Notes: generated by a model not told the origin, from the sequence alone. 64,000 nucleotides of DNA from Streptomyces sp. NRRL B-24484 (GCF_000717715.1 NZ_JOAI01000002.1:1-64000); one strand, 5' to 3'. Positions 37,611-46,305 are shown, numbered from the stretch's first letter. Program-made: numbers and translations.

Positions 37611-39056
37611 TCAGGAGTCCGAGCCCTCGCGCTTGCGGATGTGCAGCTGACGGGCGGCCTCCGCGGTGGAGCCGGACAGCGACGGGTACACGGTGAACGC
37701 GCCGGCCACCTGTTCGACCGTCAAGTTGTTGTCCACGGCGAGCGAGATCGAATGGATGAGTTCGCTCGCGCGCGGCGCGACGACCACGCCGCCGACCACG
37801 ATGCCGGTGCCGGGGCGGCAGAACAGCTTCACGAAGCCGTCGCGGATGCCCTGCATCTTGGCCCGCGGGTTGCCGCGCAGCGGCAGCTTGATCTCGACGG
37901 CGTCCATCTTGCCGCCGGCCACGTCCGCGGCGGTGTAGCCGACGGTGGCGATCTCCGGGTCGGTGAAGACGTTGGAGGCGACGGTCTTCAGATTGAGCGG
38001 CTGCACCGCGTCGCCGAGAGCGTGGTACATCGCGATCCGGCCCTGCATGGCGGCGACCGAGGCGAGCATGAAGACGCCCGTGCAGTCGCCGGCCGCGTAG
38101 ACGCCCGGGGCGGTGGTGCGGGAGACCCGGTCGACCTTGATCTGGCCCCAGTCGTTCAGCGCGACGCCGGCCTCCTCCAGGCCCATGTCCGCGGTGTTGG
38201 GGATCGAGCCGACCGCCATCAGGCAGTGGGTGCCCTCGATGACGGTGCCGTCCGAGAGGGTGACCTCGACCTTGTCGCCGATCCGCTTGGCGCTCTCGGC
38301 GCGCGAGCGGCTCATCACGTTCATGCCGCGGCGGCGGAAGACGTCCTCCAGCACCTCGGCCGCGTCCGGGTCCTCGCCCGGCAGCACCCGGTCGCGGCTG
38401 GACACCAGGGTGACGTCGGAGCCGAGCGCCTGGTAGGCACCGGCGAACTCGGCACCGGTCACGCCGGAGCCGACCACGATCAGCTCGCGGGGCAGCTCGT
38501 CGAGGTCGTAGACCTGGGTCCAGGTGAGGATCCGCTCGCCGTCCGGCTGGGCGTCCGGCAGCTCGCGCGGGTGCACACCGGTGGCGATCAGCACGGCGTC
38601 GGCGCGCACGGTCTCGGTGGTGCCGTCCTCGCGGTCGACGACCACCTCGCGGGAGCCGTCCACGGCCTGCCCGCCGGAGCCGAGCCGGCCCTTGCCGCGC
38701 AGCACGGTGACGCCGGCCCGGGTGACGGCCTGGGTGATGTCGTGGGACTGGGCGATCGCGAGGCGCTTCACCCGTCGGTTGACCTTGCCGAGGTCGACGC
38801 CGACCACCCGGGCGGACCGCGCCAGCGGCGGGGTGTCGTCGGCGACGATGATGCCGAGCTCCTCGTAGGAGCTGTCGAAGGTCGTCATCACCTCGGCGGT
38901 CGCGATCAGCGTCTTGGACGGCACACAGTCCGTCAGCACCGCCGATCCGCCCAGGCCGTCGCGGTCGACGACGGTCACCTCCGCGCCGAGCTGGGCTGCC
39001 ACCAGGGCCGCCTCGTATCCGCCGGGTCCGCCACCGATGATCACGATCCGAGTCAC
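37611..39056 (-). CDS. lpdA: LpdA-type NAD(P)H-quinone/flavoprotein disulfide reductase homologue
   Basis: 481-residue flavoprotein with FAD motif VIIGGGPGGYEAALVAAQ at the N-terminus, NAD motif VVGSGVTGAEFAGAYQALG near 185-205, YAAGDCTG near 320 and a C-terminal dimer domain. The usual redox-active CxxxxC is reduced to a single Cys in AVLTDCVPSKT, so it cannot act as a dihydrolipoamide dehydrogenase. This matches mycobacterial LpdA, which reduces quinones. GTG 39054-39056 (VTRIVIIGG) is chosen; in-frame ATG 39065 and GTG 39062 are alternatives close to GGGAG. It is divergent from a leaderless cyclotransferase-like gene. Confidence 0.88.
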   Translation of the reverse strand: MTRIVIIGGGPGGYEAALVAAQLGAEVTVVDRDGLGGSAVLTDCVPSKTLIATAEVMTTFDSSYEELGIIVADDTPPLARSARVVGVDLGKVNRRVKRLAIAQSHDITQAVTRAGVTVLRGKGRLGSGGQAVDGSREVVVDREDGTTETVRADAVLIATGVHPRELPDAQPDGERILTWTQVYDLDELPRELIVVGSGVTGAEFAGAYQALGSDVTLVSSRDRVLPGEDPDAAEVLEDVFRRRGMNVMSRSRAESAKRIGDKVEVTLSDGTVIEGTHCLMAVGSIPNTADMGLEEAGVALNDWGQIKVDRVSRTTAPGVYAAGDCTGVFMLASVAAMQGRIAMYHALGDAVQPLNLKTVASNVFTDPEIATVGYTAADVAGGKMDAVEIKLPLRGNPRAKMQGIRDGFVKLFCRPGTGIVVGGVVVAPRASELIHSISLAVDNNLTVEQVAGAFTVYPSLSGSTAEAARQLHIRKREGSDS

Positions 39057-39210
39057 GGGCACCATTCTCCCGCATGCCGGAACCAAAGCCACGCCGGGGG
39101 CGTTGCCTCCCGCCCCGGCCCGCCGGACACCCCCTGCCGGCGCCCGCGCCGGCGCCGCCGCGGGTCCGCCCGTCCCGTCCGGGGCAGCGCTCTCCCGTAG
39201 GCTGGCGCCC

Positions 39211-39648
39211 ATGTCGCTCTACGCCGCGTACGCCACGAACCTCGACGCCCGGCAGATGACCCGGCGCGCCCCGCACTCCCCGCTGCGCGGCACCGGCTGG
39301 CTGGACGGCTGGCGGCTGACCTTCGGCGGCGAGCAGCTGGGCTGGGAGGGCTCGCTGGCGACGGTGGTGGAGGACGAAAAGGAGCAGGTCTTCGTCTCGC
39401 TCTACGACGTCTCGCCGGTGGACGAGGAGGGGCTCGACCGCTGGGAGGGCGTGCAGCTCGGCATCTACCGCAAGATCCGGCTGCGGGCGCACACCCTGGA
39501 CGGCGACATCCCGGTGTGGACGTACGTGCTCAACGACTACGAGGGCGGGCTTCCGGCCGCCCGCTACCTGGGGCTGGTCGCGGACGCGGCGGAGAGTGCC
39601 GGCGCCCCGGACGACTACGTGCGCGAGCTGCGCCGCCGCCCCTGCTGA
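39211..39648 (+). CDS. Gamma-glutamylcyclotransferase-like protein
   Basis: 145-residue GGCT/AIG2-fold protein. YAAYATNLD at residues 4-12 corresponds to the family's YGSNL glycine loop but with Ala-Thr replacing Gly-Ser. Other core segments are GWRLTFGG, SLATVVEDEKEQVFVSLYDV and LDRWEGVQLGIYRKI (conserved catalytic Glu region). It may cleave gamma-glutamyl amides; the altered loop makes activity uncertain. TAGGCT ends seven bases before the ATG, the same leaderless arrangement as maf. Confidence 0.78.
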   Translation: MSLYAAYATNLDARQMTRRAPHSPLRGTGWLDGWRLTFGGEQLGWEGSLATVVEDEKEQVFVSLYDVSPVDEEGLDRWEGVQLGIYRKIRLRAHTLDGDIPVWTYVLNDYEGGLPAARYLGLVADAAESAGAPDDYVRELRRRPC

Positions 39649-39836
39649 GCCGCCCCTGCCGGACGGCTCCCCGAGGGCCCGCGAGGGCGCTCCGGCGACC
39701 CGACGACGGCCCGCACGGGCACGCCGACCGGGCCCGCGGCCTCGTGCGATCCGACGGACCGGGGTGTCCGCAGGCGTCCTGTCACGGTATTTCCGGATGA
39801 TTCCGGTAACGATCCGGCGCGTCTTGGCGGGATGGT

Positions 39837-39848
39837 CTACGCGCGTAG
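39837..39848. promoter_or_regulatory. Nucleoside-regulon box at deoD (CTACGCGCGTAG)
   Basis: A perfect 12-bp palindrome ending 12 bp before the -10 TATCCT (39861-39866). The same sequence occurs before deoC and add, and with one mismatch before deoA. Confidence 0.75.
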
Positions 39849-39873
39849 GCGAATCTTGTCTATCCTCGGACGC

Positions 39874-40695
39874 GTGAACGTATCTCCTCAGTCGGTCGTC
39901 TCCGCCGACCCCTACGCCGCCGCCCGGGCCGCCGCCGACCGCCTCCGCGAGCTGACCGGCGTCGACCGCCACGACGTCGCCCTCGTGATGGGCTCCGGCT
40001 GGGTGCCGGCCGCCGACGCCCTGGGCGAGACCGTGGCCGAGTTCCCGGTCACCGACCTCCCGGGCTTCCCCGCCCCCGCCGTCGCCGGGCACGCCGGCCG
40101 GATCCGCTCCGTGAAGATCGGCGAGAAGCGCGCCCTGATCTTCCTCGGCCGCAACCACTACTACGAGGGCCACGGCGTGGCCACCGTGGTGCACGGCGTC
40201 CGCACCGCCGCCGAGGCGGGCTGCGGGATCATCGTCCTCACCAACGGCTGCGGCGGCCTGCGCGAGGGCTGGACCCCGGGCCAGCCGGTCCTGATCAGCG
40301 ACCACATCAACCTCACCGCCGACTCGCCGATCGTCGGCGCCAACTTCGTCGACCTCACCGACCTCTACTCCAAGCGGCTGCGCACCCTGTGCCGCGAGGT
40401 CGACCCGTCCCTCGACGAGGCCGTCTACGTGCAGTTCCGCGGCCCGCACTACGAGACCCCGGCCGAGGTCAACATGGCCCGGGTGATCGGCGGCGAGCTG
40501 GTCGGCATGTCGACCACCCTGGAGGCCATCGCCGCCCGCGAGGCCGGCTCCGAGGTGCTCGGCATCTCCCTGGTGACCAACCTGGCCGCCGGCATCACCG
40601 GCGAGCCGCTCAACCACGAAGAGGTGCTGGAGGCCGGCAAGGCCAGCGCCGAGCGGATGGGCGCGCTGCTCGCGAAGGTCCTTGAGCGGATCTGA
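39874..40695 (+). CDS. deoD: Purine-nucleoside phosphorylase (trimeric class)
   Basis: 273-residue PNP that phosphorolyses purine (deoxy)nucleosides to the base and (deoxy)ribose-1-phosphate. [13 protein letters not shown] near 28-40 is the phosphate loop, and [38 protein letters not shown] and [16 protein letters not shown] follow the trimeric PNP pattern. It begins at GTG 39874, exactly seven bases after TATCCT, so the transcript appears leaderless; the upstream ATG at 39832 would put coding sequence through the operator. A mutase that can process its sugar product follows 102 bp downstream. Confidence 0.94.
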   Translation: MNVSPQSVVSADPYAAARAAADRLRELTGVDRHDVALVMGSGWVPAADALGETVAEFPVTDLPGFPAPAVAGHAGRIRSVKIGEKRALIFLGRNHYYEGHGVATVVHGVRTAAEAGCGIIVLTNGCGGLREGWTPGQPVLISDHINLTADSPIVGANFVDLTDLYSKRLRTLCREVDPSLDEAVYVQFRGPHYETPAEVNMARVIGGELVGMSTTLEAIAAREAGSEVLGISLVTNLAAGITGEPLNHEEVLEAGKASAERMGALLAKVLERI

Positions 40696-40797
40696 GCCCG
40701 CGCTGACGCAGAATCAGTAGACCGGCGGCGGGCGCGGCGCCCCCGCGGCGCCGCGACCGCCGCCGGCCGGCCCACACCCTCGTTTGGAGCTCGCAGC

Positions 40798-42495
40798 ATG
40801 GCGCAGGCACCCACCACCGACCTCCTCGCCCGGGCCCGCGCATGGCTCGCCGAGGATCCCGACCCGCAGACCCGCACGGAGCTCACCGAGCTGCTCGTCG
40901 CCGCGGAGGGCCCCGACGCGGAGTCCGGGGAGCGGATCGCCTGGTCCCGGCTGGCCGAGCGCTTCGCCGGCCGCCTCCAGTTCGGCACCGCGGGCCTGCG
41001 CGGCGAACTCGGCGCCGGCCCGATGCGGATGAACCGCGCCGTGGTGATCCGCGCCGCCGCCGGCCTCGCCGCGTACGTGCGCAAGAACCCGGAGCTCGGC
41101 GACCTGGTGGTGATCGGGTACGACGCCCGGCACAAGTCCTACGACTTCGCCCTGGCCACCGCCGCCGCCGTGGTCGGCGCCGGCCTGCGCGCCGCGCTGC
41201 TGCCGCGGCCGCTGCCCACCCCGGTGCTCGCCTTCGCGATCCGCCACCTCGGCGCCGCGGCCGGCGTGACGGTGACGGCCAGCCACAACCCGCCGCAGGA
41301 CAACGGCTACAAGGTCTACATGGGCGACGGCTCGCAGATCGTCCCGCCCGCGGACGCCGGGATCGCCGCCGAGATCGACGCGATCGGCGCCCTCGCCGAC
41401 GTCCCGCTCGCCGAGAAGGGCTGGGAGGTGCTGGGCGACGACGTCGTCGAGGCCTACCTGGACCGCGCGGTCACCGTGCTGGACCCGGCCGGCGCGCGTG
41501 AGCTGGACGTGGTCTACACGCCGCTGCACGGCGTCGGCCGGGACGTCCTGCTCGCCGCCTTCGAGAAGGCCGGCTTCCCGGCGCCCACCGTGGTCGCCGA
41601 GCAGGCCGAGCCCGACCCCGACTTCCCGACCGTGGCCTTCCCCAACCCGGAGGAGCCCGGCGCGATGGACCTGTCCTTCCGGACGGCCGCCGCCGCCGGC
41701 CCGGACATCGTCATCGCCAACGACCCGGACGCCGACCGCTGCGCGGTGGCCGTCCCGGACAACGGCGGCTGGCGGATGCTGCGCGGCGACGACGTCGGCG
41801 CGCTGCTCGGCTCGGCCCTGGTCGCCAAACGGGTCGGCGGCACCTTCGCCACCACCATCGTCTCCTCCACCCTGCTCGGCCGGATCGCCGCCGCGGCGGG
41901 CCTCGGCTACACCGAGACGCTCACCGGCTTCAAGTGGATCTCCCGCGCCGAGGGCCTGCGGTACGGCTACGAGGAGGCGCTCGGCTACAGCGTCGACCCC
42001 GAGGGCGTGCGCGACAAGGACGGCATCACCGCCGCCCTGCTGGTCGCCGAGCTCGCCGCCACCCTCAAGCGGGCCGGCCGCACCCTCGCCGACCTGCTGG
42101 ACGACCTGGCGCTGGAGCACGGCCTGCACGCCACCGACCAGCTCTCCGCCCGGGTCGACGACCTCGCGCTGATCGCCGAGGCGATGCACCGGCTGCGCGA
42201 GCGGCCGCCGACCGTGCTGGCCGGGCTGCAGGTCACCCGGGCCGACGACCTCACGGCCGGCTCCGCCGACCTGCCGGCCACCGACGGCCTGCGGTACTAC
42301 CTGGCCGGTGAGGGCGTCCGCTCGGCGCGGATCGTCGTCCGGCCGTCCGGCACGGAGCCCAAGCTCAAGTGCTACCTGGAGGTCGTCCTCCCGGTCGCCG
42401 ACGCGGCCGGGCTGGCCGACGCCCGCGGGCGGGCCGCCGCCCTGCTCGACGGCATCAAGCGGGACCTCGCGGCTGCCGCAGGCATCGGCGCCTGA
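40798..42495 (+). CDS. Phosphohexomutase family protein (PGM2-type), likely phosphopentomutase
   Basis: 565-residue alpha-D-phosphohexomutase. The phosphoserine loop is TVTASHNPPQDNGYKVY (Ser near 162), the metal loop is ANDPDADRCAVAV near 302-314, the sugar loop is in YGYEEALGYSVDP, and the phosphate loop is VRPSGTEPKLKCY near 512-524. Annotated relatives are called phosphomannomutase. Length and loop sequences fit the PGM2 branch, which in animals isomerises (deoxy)ribose-1-phosphate to the 5-phosphate. Its place after deoD, with no deoB in the window, supports that role here. This is inference; mannose or glucose phosphates remain possible. Confidence 0.85.
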   Translation: MAQAPTTDLLARARAWLAEDPDPQTRTELTELLVAAEGPDAESGERIAWSRLAERFAGRLQFGTAGLRGELGAGPMRMNRAVVIRAAAGLAAYVRKNPELGDLVVIGYDARHKSYDFALATAAAVVGAGLRAALLPRPLPTPVLAFAIRHLGAAAGVTVTASHNPPQDNGYKVYMGDGSQIVPPADAGIAAEIDAIGALADVPLAEKGWEVLGDDVVEAYLDRAVTVLDPAGARELDVVYTPLHGVGRDVLLAAFEKAGFPAPTVVAEQAEPDPDFPTVAFPNPEEPGAMDLSFRTAAAAGPDIVIANDPDADRCAVAVPDNGGWRMLRGDDVGALLGSALVAKRVGGTFATTIVSSTLLGRIAAAAGLGYTETLTGFKWISRAEGLRYGYEEALGYSVDPEGVRDKDGITAALLVAELAATLKRAGRTLADLLDDLALEHGLHATDQLSARVDDLALIAEAMHRLRERPPTVLAGLQVTRADDLTAGSADLPATDGLRYYLAGEGVRSARIVVRPSGTEPKLKCYLEVVLPVADAAGLADARGRAAALLDGIKRDLAAAAGIGA

Positions 42496-42501
42496 CGGCC
42501 C

Positions 42502-42545
42502 GGCACCGCCCGGCGGACACCCCGCTTCGTCCGCCGGGCGGTGCC
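42502..42545. terminator. First of two tandem hairpins after the mutase gene
   Basis: A perfect 17-bp stem (42502-42518 with 42529-42545) and 10-base loop, starting 7 bp after the stop codon. Confidence 0.8.
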
Positions 42546-42548
42546 ACG

Positions 42549-42590
42549 CGCACGGGCCCCCGCCGACCTCGGTCGGCGGGGGCCCGTGCG
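42549..42590. terminator. Second tandem hairpin, convergent terminator
   Basis: A perfect 20-bp stem (42549-42568 with 42571-42590) with a two-base loop, extendable by CACG/CGTG beyond a bulge. It ends 14 bp before the stop of the convergent PH-domain gene. Confidence 0.8.
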
Positions 42591-42603
42591 TACGTGTGCG
42601 GGG

Positions 42604-43251
42604 TCAGCCCGCGGCGATCAGGGTGACCAGCGCGACCAGGCCGGCCACGGTCGGCACGATCACCCACCAGCACCAGCTGACGGTCACCTCGCCCTCGGCC
42701 TCGGGCCGGCCGGCGCACCGCTCGGCCAGCTCCTGCAGGTTCCCCACCACCTGGTCGGACCAGGCCCGGGTCGGGTCGTTCTGGCCCGGCCGCAGCGGCG
42801 CCGACGGGGTGCCGTCCTTGGCGGCCCGCATCGCCCGGCGGCTCGCCGCCTTGCGCTGGCGGATCGACACCGGCACCGCCCAGATCTGGTACTTGTGGCC
42901 GCCGGCGAACAGCTCGACCGAGTACCCCGACCGCAGCCCCTCCACCTGCGACCACGGCGCGTGGACGCTGCGCAGCGGGTTGCGGACGAGCAGCCGGCGC
43001 TCGTTGGCGTACACCGCGGGGCGGAGCGTGTAGGCGATCACCGGGAAGACGAAGACCGGCGCGGCGGCGAGCGCCACCCAGGGCGTGCGGCCGGTGCCGG
43101 AGATCACGGCGTCGCCGATCAGCCAGGCGGCGACGGCGAGCAGCAGGACACCGGAGATGATGCCCGGGCCGGAGCGGTAGACGCGGTCGGCGTACTGCGG
43201 CTCCTCGGGGGCGGCGGGGCCCGGGTGGGGCGTGCCGTCGGATTCGGTCAT
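42604..43251 (-). CDS. PH-domain membrane protein
   Basis: 215 residues. Two adjacent membrane segments (about 32-50 and 58-76) are followed by a bacterial PH-like domain (about 78-130: VYANERRLLVRNPLRSVHAPWSQVEGLRS, SVELFAGGHKYQIWAVPVS). A basic linker and a third membrane segment at the C-terminus (about 193-213) follow. Actinobacteria have many such proteins. Their function is unknown, perhaps organising the membrane or binding lipids or peptides. ATG 43249-43251. It is the first gene after a double terminator and is monocistronic. Confidence 0.8.
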   Translation of the reverse strand: MTESDGTPHPGPAAPEEPQYADRVYRSGPGIISGVLLLAVAAWLIGDAVISGTGRTPWVALAAAPVFVFPVIAYTLRPAVYANERRLLVRNPLRSVHAPWSQVEGLRSGYSVELFAGGHKYQIWAVPVSIRQRKAASRRAMRAAKDGTPSAPLRPGQNDPTRAWSDQVVGNLQELAERCAGRPEAEGEVTVSWCWWVIVPTVAGLVALVTLIAAG

Positions 43252-43325
43252 GGGGACGATTCTGCCGCATGGGACCCGTCCGCCCCAGGGACCCCGGCCG
43301 CGGGATTCCTGCGGGTCACGCCGGG

Positions 43326-43355
43326 CGCCGCCGGACCGGGGCCGGTCCGGCGGCG
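43326..43355. terminator. Hairpin terminator after ABC exporter operon
   Basis: A perfect 14-bp stem (43326-43339 with 43342-43355), 24 bp beyond the permease stop. Confidence 0.65.
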
Positions 43356-43378
43356 CGGGGTGGGTCCGCTCCGCGGGG

Positions 43379-44116
43379 TCAGGGGGTGCGGCGGCGGAGC
43401 GTGGCCGCGCCGAGGCCGAGGGCGAGCAGGGCGCAGCCCGCGATGACCGCGAGGTCCGTGACCACCTCGCTGCCGACGCCGCTGTGCACGGTGAGCCGGC
43501 TCATCGCGTCGACCGCGTACGAGAGCGGCATCACGTCGGAGGCCCAGCGCAGCACGTCCGCCATCTGCTCGCGGGGCACGAACAGTCCGCAGAGCAGGAA
43601 CTGCGGCAGCAGGACGGCGGGCAGGAACTGCACGGCCTGGAACTCGGTGGCGGCGAACGCGGAGACCAGCAGGCCGAGCGCCATGCCGAGCAGGCCGTCG
43701 CCGACCGCGACGGCGAACAGCAGCCAGGTGGGCCCGGCGACGTCGAGGCCGAGCAGGCCGATGGTCAGCGCGGAAGCGAGGGCCGCCTGGACGAGGGCGA
43801 CCAGGCCGAACGCGAGCGCGTAGCCGAGCAGCAGGTCCAGCTTGCCGAGCGGCATGGTGAGCAGCCGCTCCAGCGTGCCGGAGGTGCGCTCGCGCAGCAT
43901 GGCGACCGAGGTGACCAGGAACATCACCAGCAGTGGGAAGACCCCGAGCAGGGCCGGTCCGATCCGGTCGAAGGTGGTCGGCTGCCCGTCGTACATGTAG
44001 CGCAGCAGGGTCAGCAGGACGCAGGGGACGACGAGCAGCATCGCGAGGGTCCGCGGGTCGTGGCGCAGCTGGGCGAGGACGCGGCGGGCGGTGGCGAGGG
44101 TGCGCCGGGTGTTCAT
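43379..44116 (-). CDS. ABC-2 type exporter permease
   Basis: 245 residues with about six membrane segments. TLAMLLVVPCVLLTLLRYMYDG, LLVMFLVTSVAMLRERTSGTLERLLTMPLGKLDLLLGY (the ABC-2 coupling region) and FLPAVLLPQFLLCGLFVPREQMADVLRWASDVMPLSYAVDAM are typical of drug- or polyketide-exporter permeases. Its ATG overlaps the ATPase stop (ATGA, 44113-44116), so the two form a coupled pair. Substrate unknown. Confidence 0.92.
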   Translation of the reverse strand: MNTRRTLATARRVLAQLRHDPRTLAMLLVVPCVLLTLLRYMYDGQPTTFDRIGPALLGVFPLLVMFLVTSVAMLRERTSGTLERLLTMPLGKLDLLLGYALAFGLVALVQAALASALTIGLLGLDVAGPTWLLFAVAVGDGLLGMALGLLVSAFAATEFQAVQFLPAVLLPQFLLCGLFVPREQMADVLRWASDVMPLSYAVDAMSRLTVHSGVGSEVVTDLAVIAGCALLALGLGAATLRRRTP

Positions 44117-44874
44117 CGGCCGGTCTCCACGGTGTCGGCGGTGCGGGGGGTGTCCTCGACCAGGCGGAGGAAGGCGCTGTCGATGTCGGCGGCCCCCGTG
44201 GCGGCGAGCAGGGCGGCCGGGGTGTCGTGGGCGAGCAGGCGGCCGTCGCGCATCAGCAGCAGGCGGTCGCAGCGGGTCGCCTCGTCCATGACGTGGCTGG
44301 AGACCAGCAGGGTGGCGCCGTCCTCGGCGAGGCCGCGGAAGAGCTGCCAGAGGTCCTGGCGGAGTACCGGGTCGAGGCCGACGGTGGGCTCGTCGAGGAC
44401 GAGGAGTTCGGGCGTGCCGAGCAGGGCGGCGGCGAGCGAGACGCGGGCGCGCTGGCCGCCGGAGAGCCGGCCGGCGGGGTCGTTCTCGTGGCCGGTGAGG
44501 CCGACCTGGCGGATCACCCGGGTCGGGTCGCCCTTGGGTGTGCCGAGGACGGCGGCGAAGTAGTCGAGGTTCTCGGTGACGGTGAGGTCGGCGTAGACGG
44601 AGGGTGCCTGGGTGACGTAGCCGACGCGGTGGCGCAGGGCGGCGTCGCCGGCCGGGCGGCCGAGCACCTCGACGGTGCCGCCGGCGGTGCGCTGCACGCC
44701 GACGACCGACCGCAGCAGGGTGGTCTTGCCGCAGCCGCTGGGGCCGAGCAGTCCGGTCACCGATCCGCGCGGGATCTCCAGGTCGAGGCCGTGCAGGACG
44801 GGGCGGCCGCCGCGGACCACGGTCAGGCCGGTGGTCCGGATCGCGGGGCCGGGCCCCGCCTCAGAATTCATCAT
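44113..44874 (-). CDS. ABC exporter ATP-binding protein
   Basis: 253-residue ATPase with Walker A GPSGCGKTT near 44-52, Q-loop YVTQAPSVYADL, signature LSGGQRARVSLA near 138-149, Walker B LLVLDEPTVGLDP and H-loop SSHVMDEA. It powers the permease encoded next. ATG 44872-44874 is chosen from an ATG pair because TTGACG-17 bp-AAAACT-6 bp-ATG gives a complete leaderless promoter. A TetR regulator further upstream on the same strand, separated by the opposite-strand SUKH-like gene, may control it. Confidence 0.93.
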   Translation of the reverse strand: MMNSEAGPGPAIRTTGLTVVRGGRPVLHGLDLEIPRGSVTGLLGPSGCGKTTLLRSVVGVQRTAGGTVEVLGRPAGDAALRHRVGYVTQAPSVYADLTVTENLDYFAAVLGTPKGDPTRVIRQVGLTGHENDPAGRLSGGQRARVSLAAALLGTPELLVLDEPTVGLDPVLRQDLWQLFRGLAEDGATLLVSSHVMDEATRCDRLLLMRDGRLLAHDTPAALLAATGAADIDSAFLRLVEDTPRTADTVETGR

Positions 44875-44976
44875 GCGATGAGTTTTGCGTTCCGGACCCT
44901 GGCCGTCAAGAGACCTCGCACGGTGTCGTGGGGAGGACCGGGGACGACCGGGGGGCGACCCGGAGCCGCCCCGGCC

Positions 44977-45561
44977 ATGGACAACGGGCCCGCCGACCAG
45001 CAGGGTGGGCGCGTGACCGCATCGGACGCCCCCGCCCCGCCCGCCGCCGACACCGACCTGCCGACCGGTACCGACGTACCGACCGGGGCCGACCGGGAGG
45101 GCCCCGGCACCGTCCGGGGCCTGCCGCTGCCGCAGCTGCTGCTCGACCTGATCGCCGACGGGCGCTGGCGGCACCCGGGCGACGCGGCCCTCGCCGAGGC
45201 CCTGCCCTGGTTCGCCGACCCGGTGGAGTTCCTGCCCGACGTGGCGGCGGTGCGACGCCAGTCCGCCTCGCTCGACGACCTCTCGGACGAGGAGCTGGGC
45301 CCGCTCTTCCGGCAGGCCCGCGGCAGTACCGCCGACGAGCCGGTGGAGCTGCCGTGGCTGGACGCGGAGCGGGCCGTGCTCATCGCGGTCGCCCGCACCG
45401 CCGGGGACGACACCGCGCTCGCCCTCGACTACCGCACCGACCCGGCCGACCCGCGGGTGGTGGGCAGCGACATCTGGACGAACCCCCGCGAGTACACCTG
45501 GCGGATCGCCGCCCCCACCTTCACCGCCTTCGCCACCGCCCTCGGCCTCCTGGAGCAGTAG
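44977..45561 (+). CDS. SMI1/KNR4 (SUKH)-like protein
   Basis: 194 residues from ATG 44977, or 182 from GTG 45013; neither start has a clear ribosome binding site advantage. After a Thr/Asp/Pro-rich leader, the C-terminal part reads VLIAVARTAGDDTALALDYRTDPADPRVVGSDIW and ends in IAAPTFTAFATALGLLEQ. This resembles the final strands and helix of SUKH proteins. SUKH proteins include immunity proteins against secreted toxins, but many are lone housekeeping copies in Streptomyces; no toxin gene is adjacent. It lies between the ABC ATPase (divergent) and TetR (convergent). Confidence 0.6.
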   Translation: MDNGPADQQGGRVTASDAPAPPAADTDLPTGTDVPTGADREGPGTVRGLPLPQLLLDLIADGRWRHPGDAALAEALPWFADPVEFLPDVAAVRRQSASLDDLSDEELGPLFRQARGSTADEPVELPWLDAERAVLIAVARTAGDDTALALDYRTDPADPRVVGSDIWTNPREYTWRIAAPTFTAFATALGLLEQ

Positions 45562-45575
45562 AAAGAGCGGACCTC

Positions 45576-46253
45576 TCAGGCCTCGACGAGGTACCCCTGC
45601 ACCGCGCGGGCCAGCAGCGGCAGCACCTCTTCGGCCGGGGCCGAGGCCAGCGGTTCGACGGCGATCACGTAGCGGGCCATGGCCAGTCCCAGGATCTGCG
45701 ACATCACCAGCTCGACCCGCAGTTCCGGCTGCGGCACGTCGAGGCCGGCGGCGACCCGGGACACCACCTCGGTGACCATGAAGCCGCGCATCAGCCCGGC
45801 GACCTCCTCGGAGGCGGCGGCCGTCCGCAGGACGGCGAGCAGCCGGTCGCGGACGGTCGGCTGCTCCCACAGCGAGAGGACGAACCGGGCGACCCGGTCC
45901 CCGACCTCGGCGCGCTCGCCGGCCAGCACCCGGTCGACGATCAGCCGAGGGTCGACGGGGAACTCCAGGGCGGCCAGGAAGAGCCGGTCCTTGCTGCCGA
46001 AGTAGTGGTGCAGCAGGGCGGCGTCCACACCGGCGGCGCGGGCGATCGCCCGCATGCTCGCCTTCTGGTAGCCGAGGGCGGCGAACTCGGCCCGGGCGGC
46101 CTCCAGCACCGTCCGCCGGGTGTCCGCGCCGCCGGGGCGCCGGCCGGTCCTCTTGCGGGGTGCGGGATGTTCGGCAGCGGAAGTCACCAGGGCATTCTTC
46201 CCGCCTGCCGGCCGCTCCGGCGGGCGGGCGGGCACCACATCTCGGTCCGGCAT
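45576..46253 (-). CDS. TetR-family transcriptional regulator
   Basis: 225 residues. The DNA-binding domain (about 45-95) reads RRTVLEAARAEFAALGYQKASMRAIARAAGVDAALLHHYFGSKDRLF. The C-terminal ligand domain (about 110-225) contains LRVELVMSQILGLAMARYVI. ATG 46253 has AGGGAGG about ten bases upstream; GTG 46185-46187 would remove a Pro-rich leader. Only 52 bp separate it from deoC, and that gap contains CTACGCGCGTAG. It could therefore regulate deoC and itself, the nearby ABC exporter, or the whole nucleoside box set. No ligand can be inferred. Confidence 0.88.
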   Translation of the reverse strand: MPDRDVVPARPPERPAGGKNALVTSAAEHPAPRKRTGRRPGGADTRRTVLEAARAEFAALGYQKASMRAIARAAGVDAALLHHYFGSKDRLFLAALEFPVDPRLIVDRVLAGERAEVGDRVARFVLSLWEQPTVRDRLLAVLRTAAASEEVAGLMRGFMVTEVVSRVAAGLDVPQPELRVELVMSQILGLAMARYVIAVEPLASAPAEEVLPLLARAVQGYLVEA

Positions 46254-46280
46254 CGAAAACCGACCCTCCCTAGCGGATCG

Positions 46281-46292
46281 CTACGCGCGTAG
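46281..46292. promoter_or_regulatory. Nucleoside-regulon box at deoC (CTACGCGCGTAG)
   Basis: A perfect copy between TetR and deoC. It ends one base before the deoC -10 TATGCT (46294-46299), so binding would cover the core promoter. Confidence 0.75.
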
Positions 46293-46305
46293 ATATGCTG
46301 GTCTG

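Noticed and set aside
37495..40617. 1040-residue minus-strand open frame
   Set aside because: It spans parts of lpdA, the cyclotransferase gene and deoD in the wrong frame, with low-complexity composition.
43379..46253. SUKH-like protein plus ABC exporter as a toxin-immunity or contact-inhibition locus
   Set aside because: No polymorphic toxin, WXG or Rhs gene is adjacent, and the SUKH assignment is itself weak.
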